Below are positions 24,625-35,660 of a DNA stretch of 64,000 nucleotides, in pieces. Position numbers and translations under genes: made by a program. How positions within the stretch are numbered: the first letter of the stretch is position 1; every line of letters starts with the position of its first letter. Source of the stretch: Gnetum montanum (lineage: Eukaryota > Streptophyta > Gnetopsida > Gnetales > Gnetaceae); assembly GCA_015680685.1 (NCBI GenBank), contig MNCI01011333.1, positions 94,937 to 158,936 on the forward strand, written 5' to 3'. Under the pieces are notes generated by a model. That model did no database searches, was not told the DNA's origin, and saw only the letters and a list, made by a program, of their open reading frames with translations.

Positions 24625-25536
24625 TGATGAGTGGTGCGGTACCCCTATGCCCAACCATACAAATCACAAGCATTCACACATGATCTGATCGAATTCTGCA
24701 GACTTTGTAGTTTCTAGTTCACTAATTCTATAGAAAGTGAATCCTTGCCTTAAGGTCAATCATTGTCTTCCCAATTATAGTTATGATGTACACTAGTATG
24801 GTTAAGTGTAATTGAGGTATTTGATTTTTATCATTTTATATTTTATGGTTTGGTGTTCAAAGGGAGATAAAAGTAATTAGATTAACTAATTAACTAGTGT
24901 TTAACTAATCCTAACATAAGCACTTGGTCCCACTTTCCACACGTCCTGAACCCCTGTATCCACTATTGGGTTACCAAGCACTACGCTACTGGGTGTACTA
25001 AGTAATAATGCTACTGGGATTACCAAGCAAATACACATTATGCTTAAAGTGGTCATACTTATGTGTTTAATTTATCTTGCTTATCTTACTTAATTTCTTC
25101 ATTATCTTAATTACTAAAAATAATTTAATAAATAATTAAAAACATTAAATGCATAAACAAAATATTTAATATATCTAGAATGCTGCAAGGTTTATCAGAA
25201 AGTCTATCTTTATTGCCACACATACTGTTATGCTCAAGTAAAACAATGCTCGAATCAAGATCCATACACTTAATGAATCCTACTATGGGCACTCAAGAGA
25301 AAAAAAATTCTAACTCTCAAATGATCAAACTACAAGAGATTTGTTACTAATGAAATCTTGATGTTATAAATGCAACTGGTGGACACATATTTATAGCCAA
25401 AAATTAGACACTACATCAATAGGGCCTTGTTGACACATGATATGATGTGTCAATGAGGCCTCATCGATGAAGCCAAGTCAATGAGGCCACATTGACGAGG
25501 CATTGTTGACATAGTCGAAAAAATTATGACTCATCA
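24625..25536 (-). repeat. Solo LTR of the C family, inserted in G's gag
   Basis: This is a complete 912-bp LTR on minus with ends TGATGAGT and ACTCATCA on plus. It matches C's LTRs throughout, including the GGTACCCCTATGCCCAACCA end and the AATGAGGCCTCATCGATGA palindromes at about 25450. It is flanked by GGATT (24620-24624) and AGATT (25537-25541), a TSD with one transition. Removing it joins two pieces of G's gag that are contiguous in C (around 28199), and no internal element sequence is attached. Confidence 0.85.
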
Positions 25537-25639
25537 AGATTAGTAAGATTTTTATTCTATACAACCTTCTCTAAAAATGCTCCTGCATCTAGTTTGTAGA
25601 GATGGACCTTCTTTTTATAAATAGAGAAGTCTCTATTAT
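25537..25639 (-). pseudogene. Small gag fragment of element G between two insertions
   Basis: Its minus sequence aligns weakly with C at about 28108-28198, between the ATAATAGGGAG point and the ATCCAAAAAT point. It connects 46262 (across C) to 24624 (across the solo LTR). It holds the left ATTAT target copy of C at 25635-25639. Confidence 0.7.
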
Positions 25640-26535
25640 TGATGAGTTGTAGTTCTATTGGCTACATGAACAAGGCCTTGTCGATACATTGTATCATGTG
25701 TCAACAAGACCCCATTGATGCAGTGTCTATATTTGGCTATAAATATGCATTCACTAGTTGCATTTATGGCAATAGAGATTTTAATAGCAATGAAGCTCTT
25801 ACAGATTGTTCATTTGAAAGTTAGAATTTTTCTTCCAAGTGCTCATAGCAGGAGTCATTCAGTGTATGGATATTTATTTGAGCATTGTTGTACCTGAGCA
25901 TGACAATGTGTGTGGTAATAAAGAAGAGCTTTCTAATAAACCGTGCAGGACTTTAGATAGATTAAATATTCTATTTATGCATTTAATTTTTTCAATAATT
26001 TATTAAATTTTTTTAGTTGTTTATTAAATATGTTTTAGTAATTGAGTTAGTAAAGCAATTAAGCAAGATAGATTAAATACATAAGTATGATCACTTCGAG
26101 TATAACACATATTCTCTTGGTAATCCTAATAGCATTATTACTTGGTACATCCAGTAGCGTAGTGCTTGGTAACCCAACAATGGATACGTGGGTTTAGGAC
26201 ATGTGCAGTAAGTTGGACTAGATGCTTATGTTAGGACTAGTTAGACACTAGTTAATTAGTTAATTAAAATTAATTAATCTAATTACTTTTATTTTCCTTC
26301 AAACACCAAACCTATAAAATACACAATGATAAATATTAAATTCCTCAATTACACTTAACCATACTAGTGTATATCACAAGTGTAATTGGGAAGACAATGA
26401 TTGATCTTAAGGAAAAGATTCACTTCCTAGAAGATTGGTGCATCAGAAACTGCAAAGTCTACAGATTTCAATTGGATCACGTGTGAACACTTTTGATTCA
26501 TATGGTTGGGCATAGGGGTACCTCACCGCTCATCA
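25640..26535 (+). repeat. 5' LTR of element C
   Basis: This is the partner of 45356-46256. The U3 start carries diverged palindromic repeats (25660-25725), then TATAAATA at 25738-25745. U5 ends GGGGTACCTCACCGCTCATC followed by A, and the PBS follows without a gap. Confidence 0.93.
25738..25745 (+). promoter_or_regulatory. TATA box of C 5' LTR
   Basis: TATAAATA within TTTGGCTATAAATATGC, placed about 100 bp from the LTR start, downstream of the palindromic repeats. D (47174) and E (63829-63836, minus) have the same octamer in the same relative place, so this is the likely core promoter. Confidence 0.8.
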
Positions 26536-26555
26536 TTGGCACCATTACTAGGGAC
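26536..26555 (+). promoter_or_regulatory. Primer-binding site of element C
   Basis: TTGGCACCATTACTAGGGAC starts directly after the LTR. It resembles the plant Athila/Tat PBS TTGGCGCCGTTGCCGGGGA with transitions only, as expected from CpG and CHG decay. D (47880) and E (62871-62890) have related sites. Confidence 0.9.
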
Positions 26556-27489
26556 TTTATTTGTTGAAATGTATGTTATCTAGGACTAGTGAATATTATT
26601 CATATCATTGTACAAACTCAAGGTCAACATTACTTTCAATAGCATATAAACTACTAAGCACACTAATAATTTTATTTGTTTTGAAAAATGTCTTCTTCTT
26701 TCCACAGATGTGAAGATGTCAAACCATTGATCCTATAGGAGTGCAAAGTGATGTATACTTATCCATATGAGTATGTACTAGATTTCACCTTCATCCTACA
26801 TTAGGATGAGTAGTTGTGATGGCATGATATGGAGGGGAACATCGTCTTGCCTCCTAATCGATCTATGCCAAGATGCTATTTCAAATACTTAATAAGTTGG
26901 ACATTGCAAATCTTCATGAAGAATAAATTGTGAATGGTTATGATACTAGGAACTACTATCCCACTAAAAAACAATGTAAGTGAGATCGAGGTCAGGAGAA
27001 GCTCCATGAGGCTACAAAGGGAAAACATTTCACTAATCCCTTGTTGCTACTAGATCAAGATGACAATGAGGATCCTCCCTGTGAAGGATCTTAACATGAA
27101 GATTCTTCATTCCCTATTATTAATGATGAGGGTGTGACCATGAACTTGTGATCCACAATTCATAAAATAGGTTTAGGAAAGAGTGATAGTCAAGGTAGGG
27201 ACTTGGGAAAACATTACAATAGCAAGGGATATAAGGATGACAATCATAATAAGTGAAAAGTGGTGGTGAACACCATGGTGGTGGTGGTGGCCCACTATCC
27301 TCTTCATCCTCTTCATCCAATTTTGAACATTCTTCTTCATCTATTGGTTCTCATAGAAGCCATTATCAAAATAATGATGATGAATGTGATCAATGAGACA
27401 ACAATGACTATTAAGGCCACCAAGACCAAAGGGGTGGCTTCAACCATCATTGATGTCATTGACATAGTGATGATAATGAACCTTTGTTG
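26556..27489 (+). pseudogene. Leader and gag N-terminus of element C
   Basis: The ATG at 26688 starts an MSSSF reading that parallels E's MSSSSS start. It continues with a degraded T-YPYEYVLDFTFI block (about 26757-26800) and NIVLPPNRS (about 26838), both clearly shared with E at 62650-62500. The part after 27100 is His-, Trp- and Met-rich low complexity with trinucleotide-like runs (GTGGTG at 27270-27295). The reading is interrupted by many stops. Confidence 0.7.
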
Positions 27490-28200
27490 AAAACTCAAAG
27501 TATGCTCAACATTGCAAAGGAAGTTATAATTCGAACTAGGCATAGGAAAGATATTCAAATCAAGCACTTAGATATGAATAATATCCCAAGATTTGAGGGG
27601 GGATAAAATTCTGATCCATAGACATATCTACAAGCTTTCCATGATTCCTGTGCCTTACAGAACATAGAAAATGAATGCTAGAAACTCAAACTCTTCCCTA
27701 GAATACTCATCAAGGAAGTTGGAAGTTGGTACTAGTCTTTGGAATTGGAATCCATTCACCAATGAAGTACCATGTTAGAGATATTTAATGACAAATACCA
27801 GACATACTCTAGAGTGTCTAATTTGAGAAGGTAAATCTAAAGCTAGAAAGAGGGAACACATGAACCCTTGGATACCACCATGGGTAGATACTATTCACTC
27901 TTGCATTGATGGCTTGGCCATGCTTATTCTCAGTGGAAACAACTTCACCACATCATAGATGGACTCAATGTAGAAACTAGAAGAATCCTTGAGGTACATG
28001 CCCAAGGAAGATTGTTTGAACTAAGAGCTCATTATATCCAAAGGCTGATTAAGCAAGTAGAAAAAGAAGAGGATGAGCTACAAAAAAGGGAAAGTGTGAA
28101 AGAATATAATAGGGAGCCTTCCATCAAGAAATGAGAGGTCCAATATTATGATAAGGAGAACTCATTGCTTGATGAAATGGTGAATAGGAAAACCTTCTCC
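27490..28200 (+). pseudogene. gag: gag capsid core of element C
   Basis: The reading holds LDMNNIPRFEGG (about 27565), YLQAFHDSCALQNI, KLKLFPRIL (about 27690), MLEIFNDKYQTYSRV (about 27775), HEPLDT-MGRYYSLLH (about 27860) and LHHIIDGLNVETRRILEVHA (about 27940-28000). This is the retrotransposon-gag order, ending with a Glu/Lys-rich helix (QVEKEEDELQKRE). D keeps the same block nearly open at 48687-49013. Gag assembles the particle. Stops are mostly TAG and TAA. Confidence 0.85.
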
Positions 28201-29160
28201 ATCCAAAAATTTATTTATCATATTTTAGCAAAGGTTCATAAATTATGGGACTCTTTGGATGAAAAATTTCAAACTGCTATGGAGATCATTGAAGAATCCA
28301 AAGAGAAAAATAGTGGTTATAACCATAGGAGGTGAAAAGAAGTTGAACATGCCTACTAAAGAGGTAAGGGCAAAGTTGCAGCCATAGAGAAAGTATGAAA
28401 ACTGACTTTGATGATGAAACTGATTGTGACATTTGTCAATATGAACATCCAATGGGTTGTTGCCTTATGGTGTCACATTTATAAGAGTCTGGGATGTATG
28501 CATTAAATCCTTGACTAGCACATAGGCAAGCACCTAGATGATTGCCTTATCCTCAAGGCAATCCAAGGCAATTCCACTAGCAACAATAAGCTTACTATCC
28601 AAGTGGAACTCCTTCACAACCGTATGAACAATACCAATAATGGTACCAACCATAATCATGGGGAATGCCACCACCAAGTAGCAATACCCTTATAGGCAAC
28701 TAGATCCATACCAATACTATGTTCAGCAACCTATCTCCCCAAGAGGTTTTGCAAGTCATACCTCATTTCAACATCACTATTGTCCTCTAGAGTGCCACTG
28801 AACACATTCACGATTTGATCAAAGGGAGAACCCATATCCATAATACCCTTCACATCCATCTACACACACACCTCCACCTTCAACCTAGTTACCTTCTGCT
28901 CCATCAATGTGGGGTAAGATTCCTCCACAGTCACAAAAACAAAATTATACAAGGGTTGTTCATTCACAATTAGCTTTCTAGTTGAGTTGTTTGGACAATC
29001 AATCCAGAAAAAGATTCTTTTTTCACCTAGTAGTCCTTTCCAACCCTCACAACCTAGTCTAGTTGATCATCCTTCATCTCCAATACCTTCATCCTCTATG
29101 TCAAATACCTTCAAGTGCCCTTCAAAATAAGTGCCACCATGGATTTGCACTACAATGCTA
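28201..29160 (+). pseudogene. gag C-terminus with zinc knuckle, element C
   Basis: LAKVHKLWDSLDEKFQTAME (28228) is followed by a zinc knuckle CDICQYEHPMGCC at 28425-28463, with spacing C-X2-C-X3-H-X4-C. A Pro/Gln/Tyr-rich tail follows. The knuckle would bind element RNA. The homologous knuckles have lost cysteines in D (CDIFLYDHPKGKY, 49379) and E (CEIYHYDHPKTCC, minus, 61841-61883). The tail runs into the protease. Confidence 0.8.
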
Positions 29161-29990
29161 ACTCATGTTGTTTATAACTAAATTAAGGCTGGAAATATTT
29201 CCATGAAAAGATCTAATCCAAGAAGTCAACTCATTTACCTATAGATTGCTAGACATGAGCCATGTAAGGCTCTTCTTAACTTTGGTTCCAGAGTTAATCT
29301 CATCTCTCATGACATGTACAAGGCTTGGAACCTACCACCTCTCAAGAAGAGCAACATTTATCTAGAGTTGGTAAATCAGTCAATTACTATTCTCTAGGAT
29401 TAGTAGAGGACATTGTAACCACATTTTATGGATGGTCCTATCCTATTGATTTTTTAGTGATCAAGGTTGAAAAATGAAAAAGTGACTTCCCCATCATTAT
29501 GGAAAGAGCTTAGTTAAGCATAGTCGATGCACATATGGGCATAAGGGATCTCTCTTTAGAACTCTCCAAAGAAAATGAATTGAACAAGATAGACAAGACG
29601 TGTATTCAATGCATCGCATACATTGATAATAAGTGTAATTACATGCAAAATATTTGGTCCATCAAAAGTATATAAATTAAACATGTAATCAGTGTGCACA
29701 ATAAATCAATATTCAAAGGTGTCTGTATGCAGTAGCCATAGAATAGGAGGGCACCTAGTGGCTGATAGTTGACTCTGATAGTAGCAAATTATGCATGGAA
29801 CCAACTAAGAGCCTAACATGTGCTTATGTTTAAGGCATGGACAAACTTGAACAATTTCATTCCCAACTCTTTGATGAAGATGATGATACTTGTTAGGGAG
29901 AGTTGGAGATCCCTAATAACTTTAAGTAGGCTTCCTATAGATAAAAACTTTACTAGTTGGCATGGACTATATATTTTTAAATAATGATAA
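29161..29990 (+). pseudogene. Aspartic protease of element C
   Basis: The active-site loop reads LNFGSRVNLIS at 29275-29307, where Athila proteases have DLG[AS]S-like loops, so the catalytic Asp codon is now Asn (AAC). Downstream, IDFLVIKVE...DFPIIMERA (about 29445-29510) and MGIRDLSLELSKENE (about 29535-29580) are the typical C-terminal part. E has the same region with the Asp kept. The reading is broken by stops. The tail to 29990 is an acidic linker to RT. Confidence 0.8.
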
Positions 29991-30780
29991 ACTAATCATA
30001 ATTTATGCCAAAATTTCTCCTAGACAAAAAGAAAAGCTATTAAATGTAGTTAACAAATGGCCAACAACTTTTGCTTAGTCATATCCTAAGCTAATAGGAA
30101 TCGATCCAAAGATATGCCAACATCGCATGTACATAGACTTAGCCATGAAGCTTAGAAGGCAATTATAGAGGTAGCTGAATCCTAAATTGAAGCAGATCCT
30201 CAAAGCGAAAATTGAACAACTTCTAAAGGTAGGATTCATCTATCCCATTGTTGATAGTGAGTGGATTAGCTCACTCATAATTATGCCAAAGAAGGATGGC
30301 AAGTGGAAAGTCTACATTGACTTCAAGCTATTGAATATGGAAATATTTAAAGATCATTTTCCATTTTCATTTTTGGATCAAGTGTTGGAAAACATATCCA
30401 AGTATTTTTATTATAGCTTCTTGGATGGCTATAGTTTCTATAAACAAATCTAAATTGCACCAAACGATCAGGCCAAAACAACATTCACAAGTTCCTGGGG
30501 AACTTTTGCATATTGTAAGATGTCATTTGGTTTGTGCAATGCACTTGTAACATTTCAACACCTGGTCCTTAGTATTTTCCAATAGAATATTGGTAGTGGG
30601 TGGAAGTCTTCATGGATGACTTTTCCACCCATGGAGCTATGTTTGAGCAAGCCTTGGACTACCTTGAGCAAGTATTGAAGAGATGTGTTGAAACAAACCT
30701 GCAGCTCAACTAGTAAAAGTGCCATCTCATGATCTAAGAAGGCATTATTCTAGGACATCAAATTTCACAAAAATGGATTA
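29991..30780 (+). pseudogene. pol: Reverse transcriptase of element C
   Basis: In order: a LNPKLKQILKAKIEQLLKVG helix (30177-30236), IYPIVDSEW, IIMPKKDGKWKVYIDFKLLN (30280-30340), FLDQVLENI and FLDGYSFYKQI, then YCKMSFGLCNA-VTFQ (30514-30560) and the catalytic box FMDDFS (Asp codons 30615-30620, both kept). The open run 30187-30453 is intact over 88 codons. This RT is of the Athila kind (LNP...VK.EI..LL..G.IYPI.DS.W) and differs from A's Tat RT. A stop follows KQI. Confidence 0.9.
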
Positions 30781-31225
30781 AGGTAGAATCAAACAGATAA
30801 GGTTTATCCAAGGAATAACACACCAACTAGAGATACTTAAATATGTTTGGTCATTTCTTGGACACATTAGCTACTACTGGTGATTCAAAGAGTTTTCTAT
30901 AAGATCACAAAACCATTGGTACAGCTTACAAAGAGAGATGCACCTTTCATCTTGAACAAGAAATGCAAACATGCATTCCAATAGTTAAAAAAGATAAACT
31001 CATAGAAACATCAATCCTATGAGCACTAGATTAATCTAGAGCCTTCCACATCATGATGAATGCATCTAACTATGCCTTGGGAGTGATGCTCATGTAGATG
31101 GATGATAAGAAACATCCATACTACATCCACTACATGAGCTGAAGCATTCTAGGAGCATAGTTAAATTATACCACCATAAAGAAATAACTAATGATCATGG
31201 TGTATGCTCTGGAAAAGTTTAGGTA
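30781..31225 (+). pseudogene. RNase H of element C, N-terminal part (split by B)
   Basis: After RT come FLGHISYYW, ILNKKCKHAFQ and then the RNase H strand MMNASNYALGVML (about 31052), where the catalytic D of [CM]DAS is Asn. LNYTTIKK and MVYALEKFR (31200-31223) follow. Element B entered in the codon after KFR. The domain continues at 38656 in the same frame, with one in-frame TAG. Confidence 0.87.
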
Positions 31226-31797
31226 TGAAACACCATCAATTTCAAGCTTCAGCATTGCAATTGCAAGTTTGTTTAAGTGTCAAATTTTGGCAAATTCTTC
31301 TAAGTGTTGGTGCTATTCTCTTAAGTGTAGTAAGCATAGTGTGGAAGAAGATCAAATTTGTGCCAATTTTTTTCTAAGTATCTCTACTATGCTCTAGAGT
31401 TTAGCAAGAGTATCCAATGTTGGACATTATTTTTTGCAAAAATTTGACTAAGTGTTCGGTTACGCTCTAGAGTGTAGCTAATGTAGCATTACAGAGAAGC
31501 CTCTGATAGCCTCCAAAAGACTCTAAAACTTGGCATGAACCTTGACCTCAGCTCCAACACTCCTTTGGCAAGTAAGATTAGCAATTTTCATTTCTCCTGT
31601 GCTTCCCGTTTGTCCCAAATTATACCTACGCTCTAGAGAATAGCAACTATAGTTAGAAAATTTTCTGGTCACCTCTAAATTTAGAAACTTTTCTGAATTT
31701 TTCTTGTAGATCCACATACCACACTACCATGTGTTACCTAATCCAAATTTTGTGCTAACCGTAGTGCTATAAGTATCCTTGAACCCCCAACATACTT
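31226..31797 (+). repeat. 5' LTR of B, about 570 bp aligned (incomplete)
   Basis: It aligns to the first roughly 580 bp of the 3' LTR, from TTTCAAGCTTCAGCATT to a CCCCCAACAT-like point just after the promoter TATA region. The 3' LTR continues for another 750 bp that is absent here, so the R-U5 part and the PBS have been deleted or replaced. A 28-bp tandem run (31792-31976, CATACTTAGTCCAAT-like) sits at the break. Confidence 0.8.
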
Positions 31798-32005
31798 AGC
31801 ATGTTTTCTACATTTTCATACTTAGTCCAATGTTTTTTACATTATCATACTTAGTCCAATTTTCTACAGTTTTACACTTAGTTAATTTTTTGCAATTTTC
31901 ATACTTAGCCATTTTTCTACTACTAGCAGACTTAGTCATTTTTTTGCAGTTTTTAGAGTTAGCCATTTTTTGCAAACAACAACTCTCACAACTCTATCTG
32001 TGAAC
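31798..32005 (+). repeat. Tandem CATACTTAG-type repeat before B's gag
   Basis: At least six imperfect units of about 28 bp are seen, each with [AC]ACTTAG[TC]CA and a T-rich half ending in TTTGCA or CTACA. They fill the space between the truncated LTR and gag. Confidence 0.7.
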
Positions 32006-33775
32006 ATGAATCCAGATCAACCTTCCATGTTAGTGTCTAACAAATTTGACATCATGATACACCCAAAGCGTGCTATGCTCAGCCACAAAAAATACAATTT
32101 TGTTTGTGCCAAAATCAAAGTAGGATTACCAGTGGATTGCCTTGGCTTGGAGACAAAATAAGATTACGAATGAGTCCACTGAGATGGACGAGAATACAAC
32201 CCTACATTGTTCGACATAATCCCACTTACAAAGTCCAACCACTAGCTATTGTTCTAACTCATCTGTGCAAGAAAGCATGATGCAGGGACAACATATGAGG
32301 AAGCATCATAGGAGGAAAAATATGAGTTCAAGGCCTATTTTCAACATGAGAGCCCCCTCTACACTGTCTTCCAACAACCACTCCCTAGTACAGAACCTCC
32401 TCATTTTGGTTCACTTATCCTCTCCAAGATGGTGACCATGCCAATTTAGCCTTCCTCGCAATCAATCATTGCATTTACCTGACCCTATGCTCATGCAGGG
32501 GCCACCTTGCAACCCTAATCAACTCAGGCATCCTATGCCCCGCTTGTCTCATTAGCACCTACAACATCTATCCAACCCACTCATGTGTGGTCCACCCTAG
32601 TTACCACACCCATCCCTCAGCCAACACATCATCTAAACCCATCTACTATGACATTAAAATAGCAATAATTGTCTGCTATGATGTTAAACTGGAAATGATC
32701 ATCCACTATGATGTTAAACTAGCAATGACCATCTACTATGACATTAAATTGACAATGTTCATATGCTCCGACATTAAATTGGAAAATTTTGTAGCCAAAA
32801 ATCCAATCCTATGCTATGCAACCAACACAAGCCTAGCCATTGCAACTGGTTGGCACATCCCCAAGCTTAGATCAGGCATTCTAGATGATCCAAAGATTGA
32901 TGGAGGAGATCAACCAACTCAAAGCTACCCCGTATGAAACCATCAAGGTGGTGGACTTCTATTGGGATGACCCCATAAGTCCTATAGGCCCATCCCTAAC
33001 TCTTCCAATTGGGGTCCAACTACCTTAACTCACCAAGTACAATGGTAAAGGGAATCCCAATGCACACTTGGTCACATTTTGATTCAAGTGCCTACTCCTT
33101 CAAGCTTGGCCACATGCCATTAGGTGTGTGTTTCCCATGTCACTCACTAGCAAGGCCTTAGACTAGCATCACATGCTATCCAAGGCCTTAATCTTTTCTT
33201 TGGAGTATCTCATAAGCTATTTTGTCACATTCTTTAGGTACAACCTAAAGCCTAAAGAAATCCTCAACTAGCTCATGTACATCAAGTGGGGGTCCCTAGA
33301 GCCCATGCCAAAGTTACTTTAATGCTAGAGAAATGCATTGAGAAAAATGGATGAACCCCTAGAAAAGACACACTTACTTGCCATCTTCAAGGGTGTAATG
33401 AATGACTTCATCAAGTTCAAAATATATTACCTAGACCTAAAGTCTCTCAACCAAGACTTTGCCCAAACAAAGGGCATAGAGGAGGCAATGCAAGCCAGTA
33501 ATGACCTAGCCTACATGGCCTATAAAAACCATCATGCACATAAGAAAAATGAAATAGTGGCAATAGTGGCCATAAGCACAAAAGCAACCAACTGGGGCCT
33601 AACAGCTAAGCAGCCCAAGGCCCTAGCTCACAAAGCTACCAACATTAATGCTAACTTTCCTACATTAGCAAGGGCCACCCCAAGGCCCAACTTTAAGTGC
33701 AAGGATCACTCAAAGTATACATTGTTACTGATGGAACCCTCTAACCTACTGGAGAAACTCTTGAAAGCCAAGTGA
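32006..33775 (+). pseudogene. gag: gag of element B
   Basis: The ATG at 32006 starts MNPDQPSMLVSNKFDIMIHP. A Pro/Thr-rich N-terminus follows, then a 10-residue tandem repeat (32636-32795) with YDIKLAM-like units encoded by the 30-bp minisatellite. The capsid region follows at 32880-33775, whose last 145 codons (33338-33775) are open and contain THLLAIFKGVMNDFIKFKIYYLDL. Stops interrupt the earlier half, and a minisatellite pair at 33146-33190 sits in the WYHTLP position. The C-terminus is Lys-rich. Confidence 0.82.
32636..32795 (+). repeat. 30-bp minisatellite inside gag coding of B
   Basis: Five units close to TACTATGACATTAAACTAGC plus AATGACCATC are read as a 10-residue repeat (YYDIKLAMTI-like). 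Related units lie at 33146-33190, 34217-34282 and 35978-36100 of B and at two places in A. A's gag has no such repeat. Confidence 0.82.
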
Positions 33776-34699
33776 ATTCAATACAAATAAATATTAGAGA
33801 TTTCCCATCAATAAAATAATAGGTACTACAAACTACTAAGGAACCCTACCTCAACAGCACCAAACGAGTCCTAGATTTCACAACATTTCCAACTCGACCA
33901 ATATTGTCATTACCACTAGTTGTCTGGTCATAGTATGAACAACTTTCATGATTTGTAGGATGAACTACAAAGAATGATATAACAGGGCCAACTAGTGCTC
34001 AACACAATGAGCTAATCTAATGTAGATTACACCCCCTACATCATAAACTCCATCAGTGTAGATGGTAATTCTAAACCTGCATAACAACCTTTTGTGATCT
34101 GTGTGCCTTCTAGCAAGGTAAGGATCCCTACAGCCTCCACAAGCAAGAGGCCCTCCTTGGTTATCAAAGTTTCACCTTGGGTACCCACAAAACCATTTGT
34201 GATCAAGGTCCCATAGTAATCATTCACTAAGACATTAAACTAGAAATCAAACCAACCATCTGCTAAGATGTTAAACTAGCATGATGTAGTAGTAACAACT
34301 GCTAAGTAACCTTTTGTCATGAAGTTGTCACAACAAGTTGGCCTTGCAACAACTCCTAAACCACCATTTTTCATAAGGATGAAATGACTTGATGGCCCCT
34401 CACCTATCCAAAGCCCAACAATGGGCAATGTCTCAGTCTCTCCTTCTTCAAGGGTTGACCCCACTAGCAACCTGGGTAGGCTTACCAAATGGTAGAGCAA
34501 GTAGACAAATGAGCATCTCGCAACCCCCATGGCCAAAGAAAAGACCATAACCAACAAGAAAAAAATTAAACACTAGGGCCCCTACCCCCAAGTAGGCTAG
34601 GTAAGCCAAGCCCAAGTCCCCTCCATGAGAGATCCATCTCTCAAGCTACATGAAGAAAGTCAAGGCCAACACAATGGTCAAGGACAAGGAGTTTGTAAC
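33776..34699 (+). pseudogene. gag-protease linker of element B
   Basis: This decayed stretch between gag and protease contains another copy pair of the TTAAACTAG minisatellite (34217-34282). It has Ser/Pro/Thr-rich fragments similar in style to A's linker at 3992-4258. No zinc knuckle is visible. Confidence 0.5.
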
Positions 34700-35660
34700 T
34701 ACACTAACCTAGGTGAAATAAATGCTTAAGCAAAAGAACATAATGTTGAGCTTGTATGACCTCATCTACTCACCACCAAGAATTTTCCTGAATGTTGGCA
34801 TCCATTCCTATTATAGAGAACATCCCTACAAATGGAACGTCCATCCGTGCAATGATGTTGTCCCCTACACCAAAAGAATCGAGTTCAACATCCCTAGCAT
34901 TCTATGATGATGTAGCCAAGATCAACCCTAAATGAGGAGAGGTAACTATAGCTCCATTGTCTATTAGCATATGTGTTGGATAGTGCACAATCCATAAAGT
35001 ACATATTGATGATGGTATAGCAAAAAAACGTAGCCTTGTACTTTGTCATCAACATGCTAGGCTTGGTAGACAAAATCAAGCCAACCAAAATTATGTGCCT
35101 AATGTTCTTCAATAGATCATGCATCATTGTCAAGGGGACAATCAACTTAGCCTTCATCGTAGGAGAGAAATTCCCCACTAACATAGATTTCATTATCATA
35201 GAGGAGATGCCATGCTACAACCTAATCTTGGGTAGGCCTTGGCTAGCTCAACTATGGGCTATCTCCTCTCCTATCCACCAATAATTCCACCTTCCATACA
35301 AAGGTGGTCAAGTTATCATCCATGGTGATAACACATCCTCTCCTACTATCCACAACATAAACATGAAGTAAGTGTCAAAGGTGGATTTTTTTGGTGATGC
35401 ACCTGAGGTAACCAATGCAACGCCTAAGGCTAACATAATAAAATGAGTGGTTGAAGCCAATAGCCTCCTTGAGGATCCTAAGCCTTGCATTCCCCCTAAT
35501 CCATGGCCAATTAGGAAGCAACTACGTGAACAAGAATTTACCTTGGCCAAAAATGCACTAAGAACCTACTTAACCCTTACCTCCATTAGCCATGCATTTT
35601 TGGTTATTGCTTGTGTTGCATTTGTTCATGCTTTTACATTTCACCCACTTGTCTAGTTTA
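34700..35660 (+). pseudogene. Protease of element B
   Basis: The reading begins with KNIMLSLYDLIYS (34734), parallel to A's LSLSDLVITS, and continues to KGTINLAFIVGEKFPTN (35130), FIIIEEMPCYNLILGRP (35190) and AISSPIHQ (35257). The active-site loop lies in a broken part near 35000. A's residues align through the C-terminal half. An acidic and then hydrophobic tail of about 70 codons (35447-35656) ends the gag-pro reading. Confidence 0.78.

Noticed and set aside
27260-27567. Two opposite overlapping open readings of about 76 codons in C
   Set aside because: They are both produced by trinucleotide-rich sequence in gag; only the gag direction is supported by homology.
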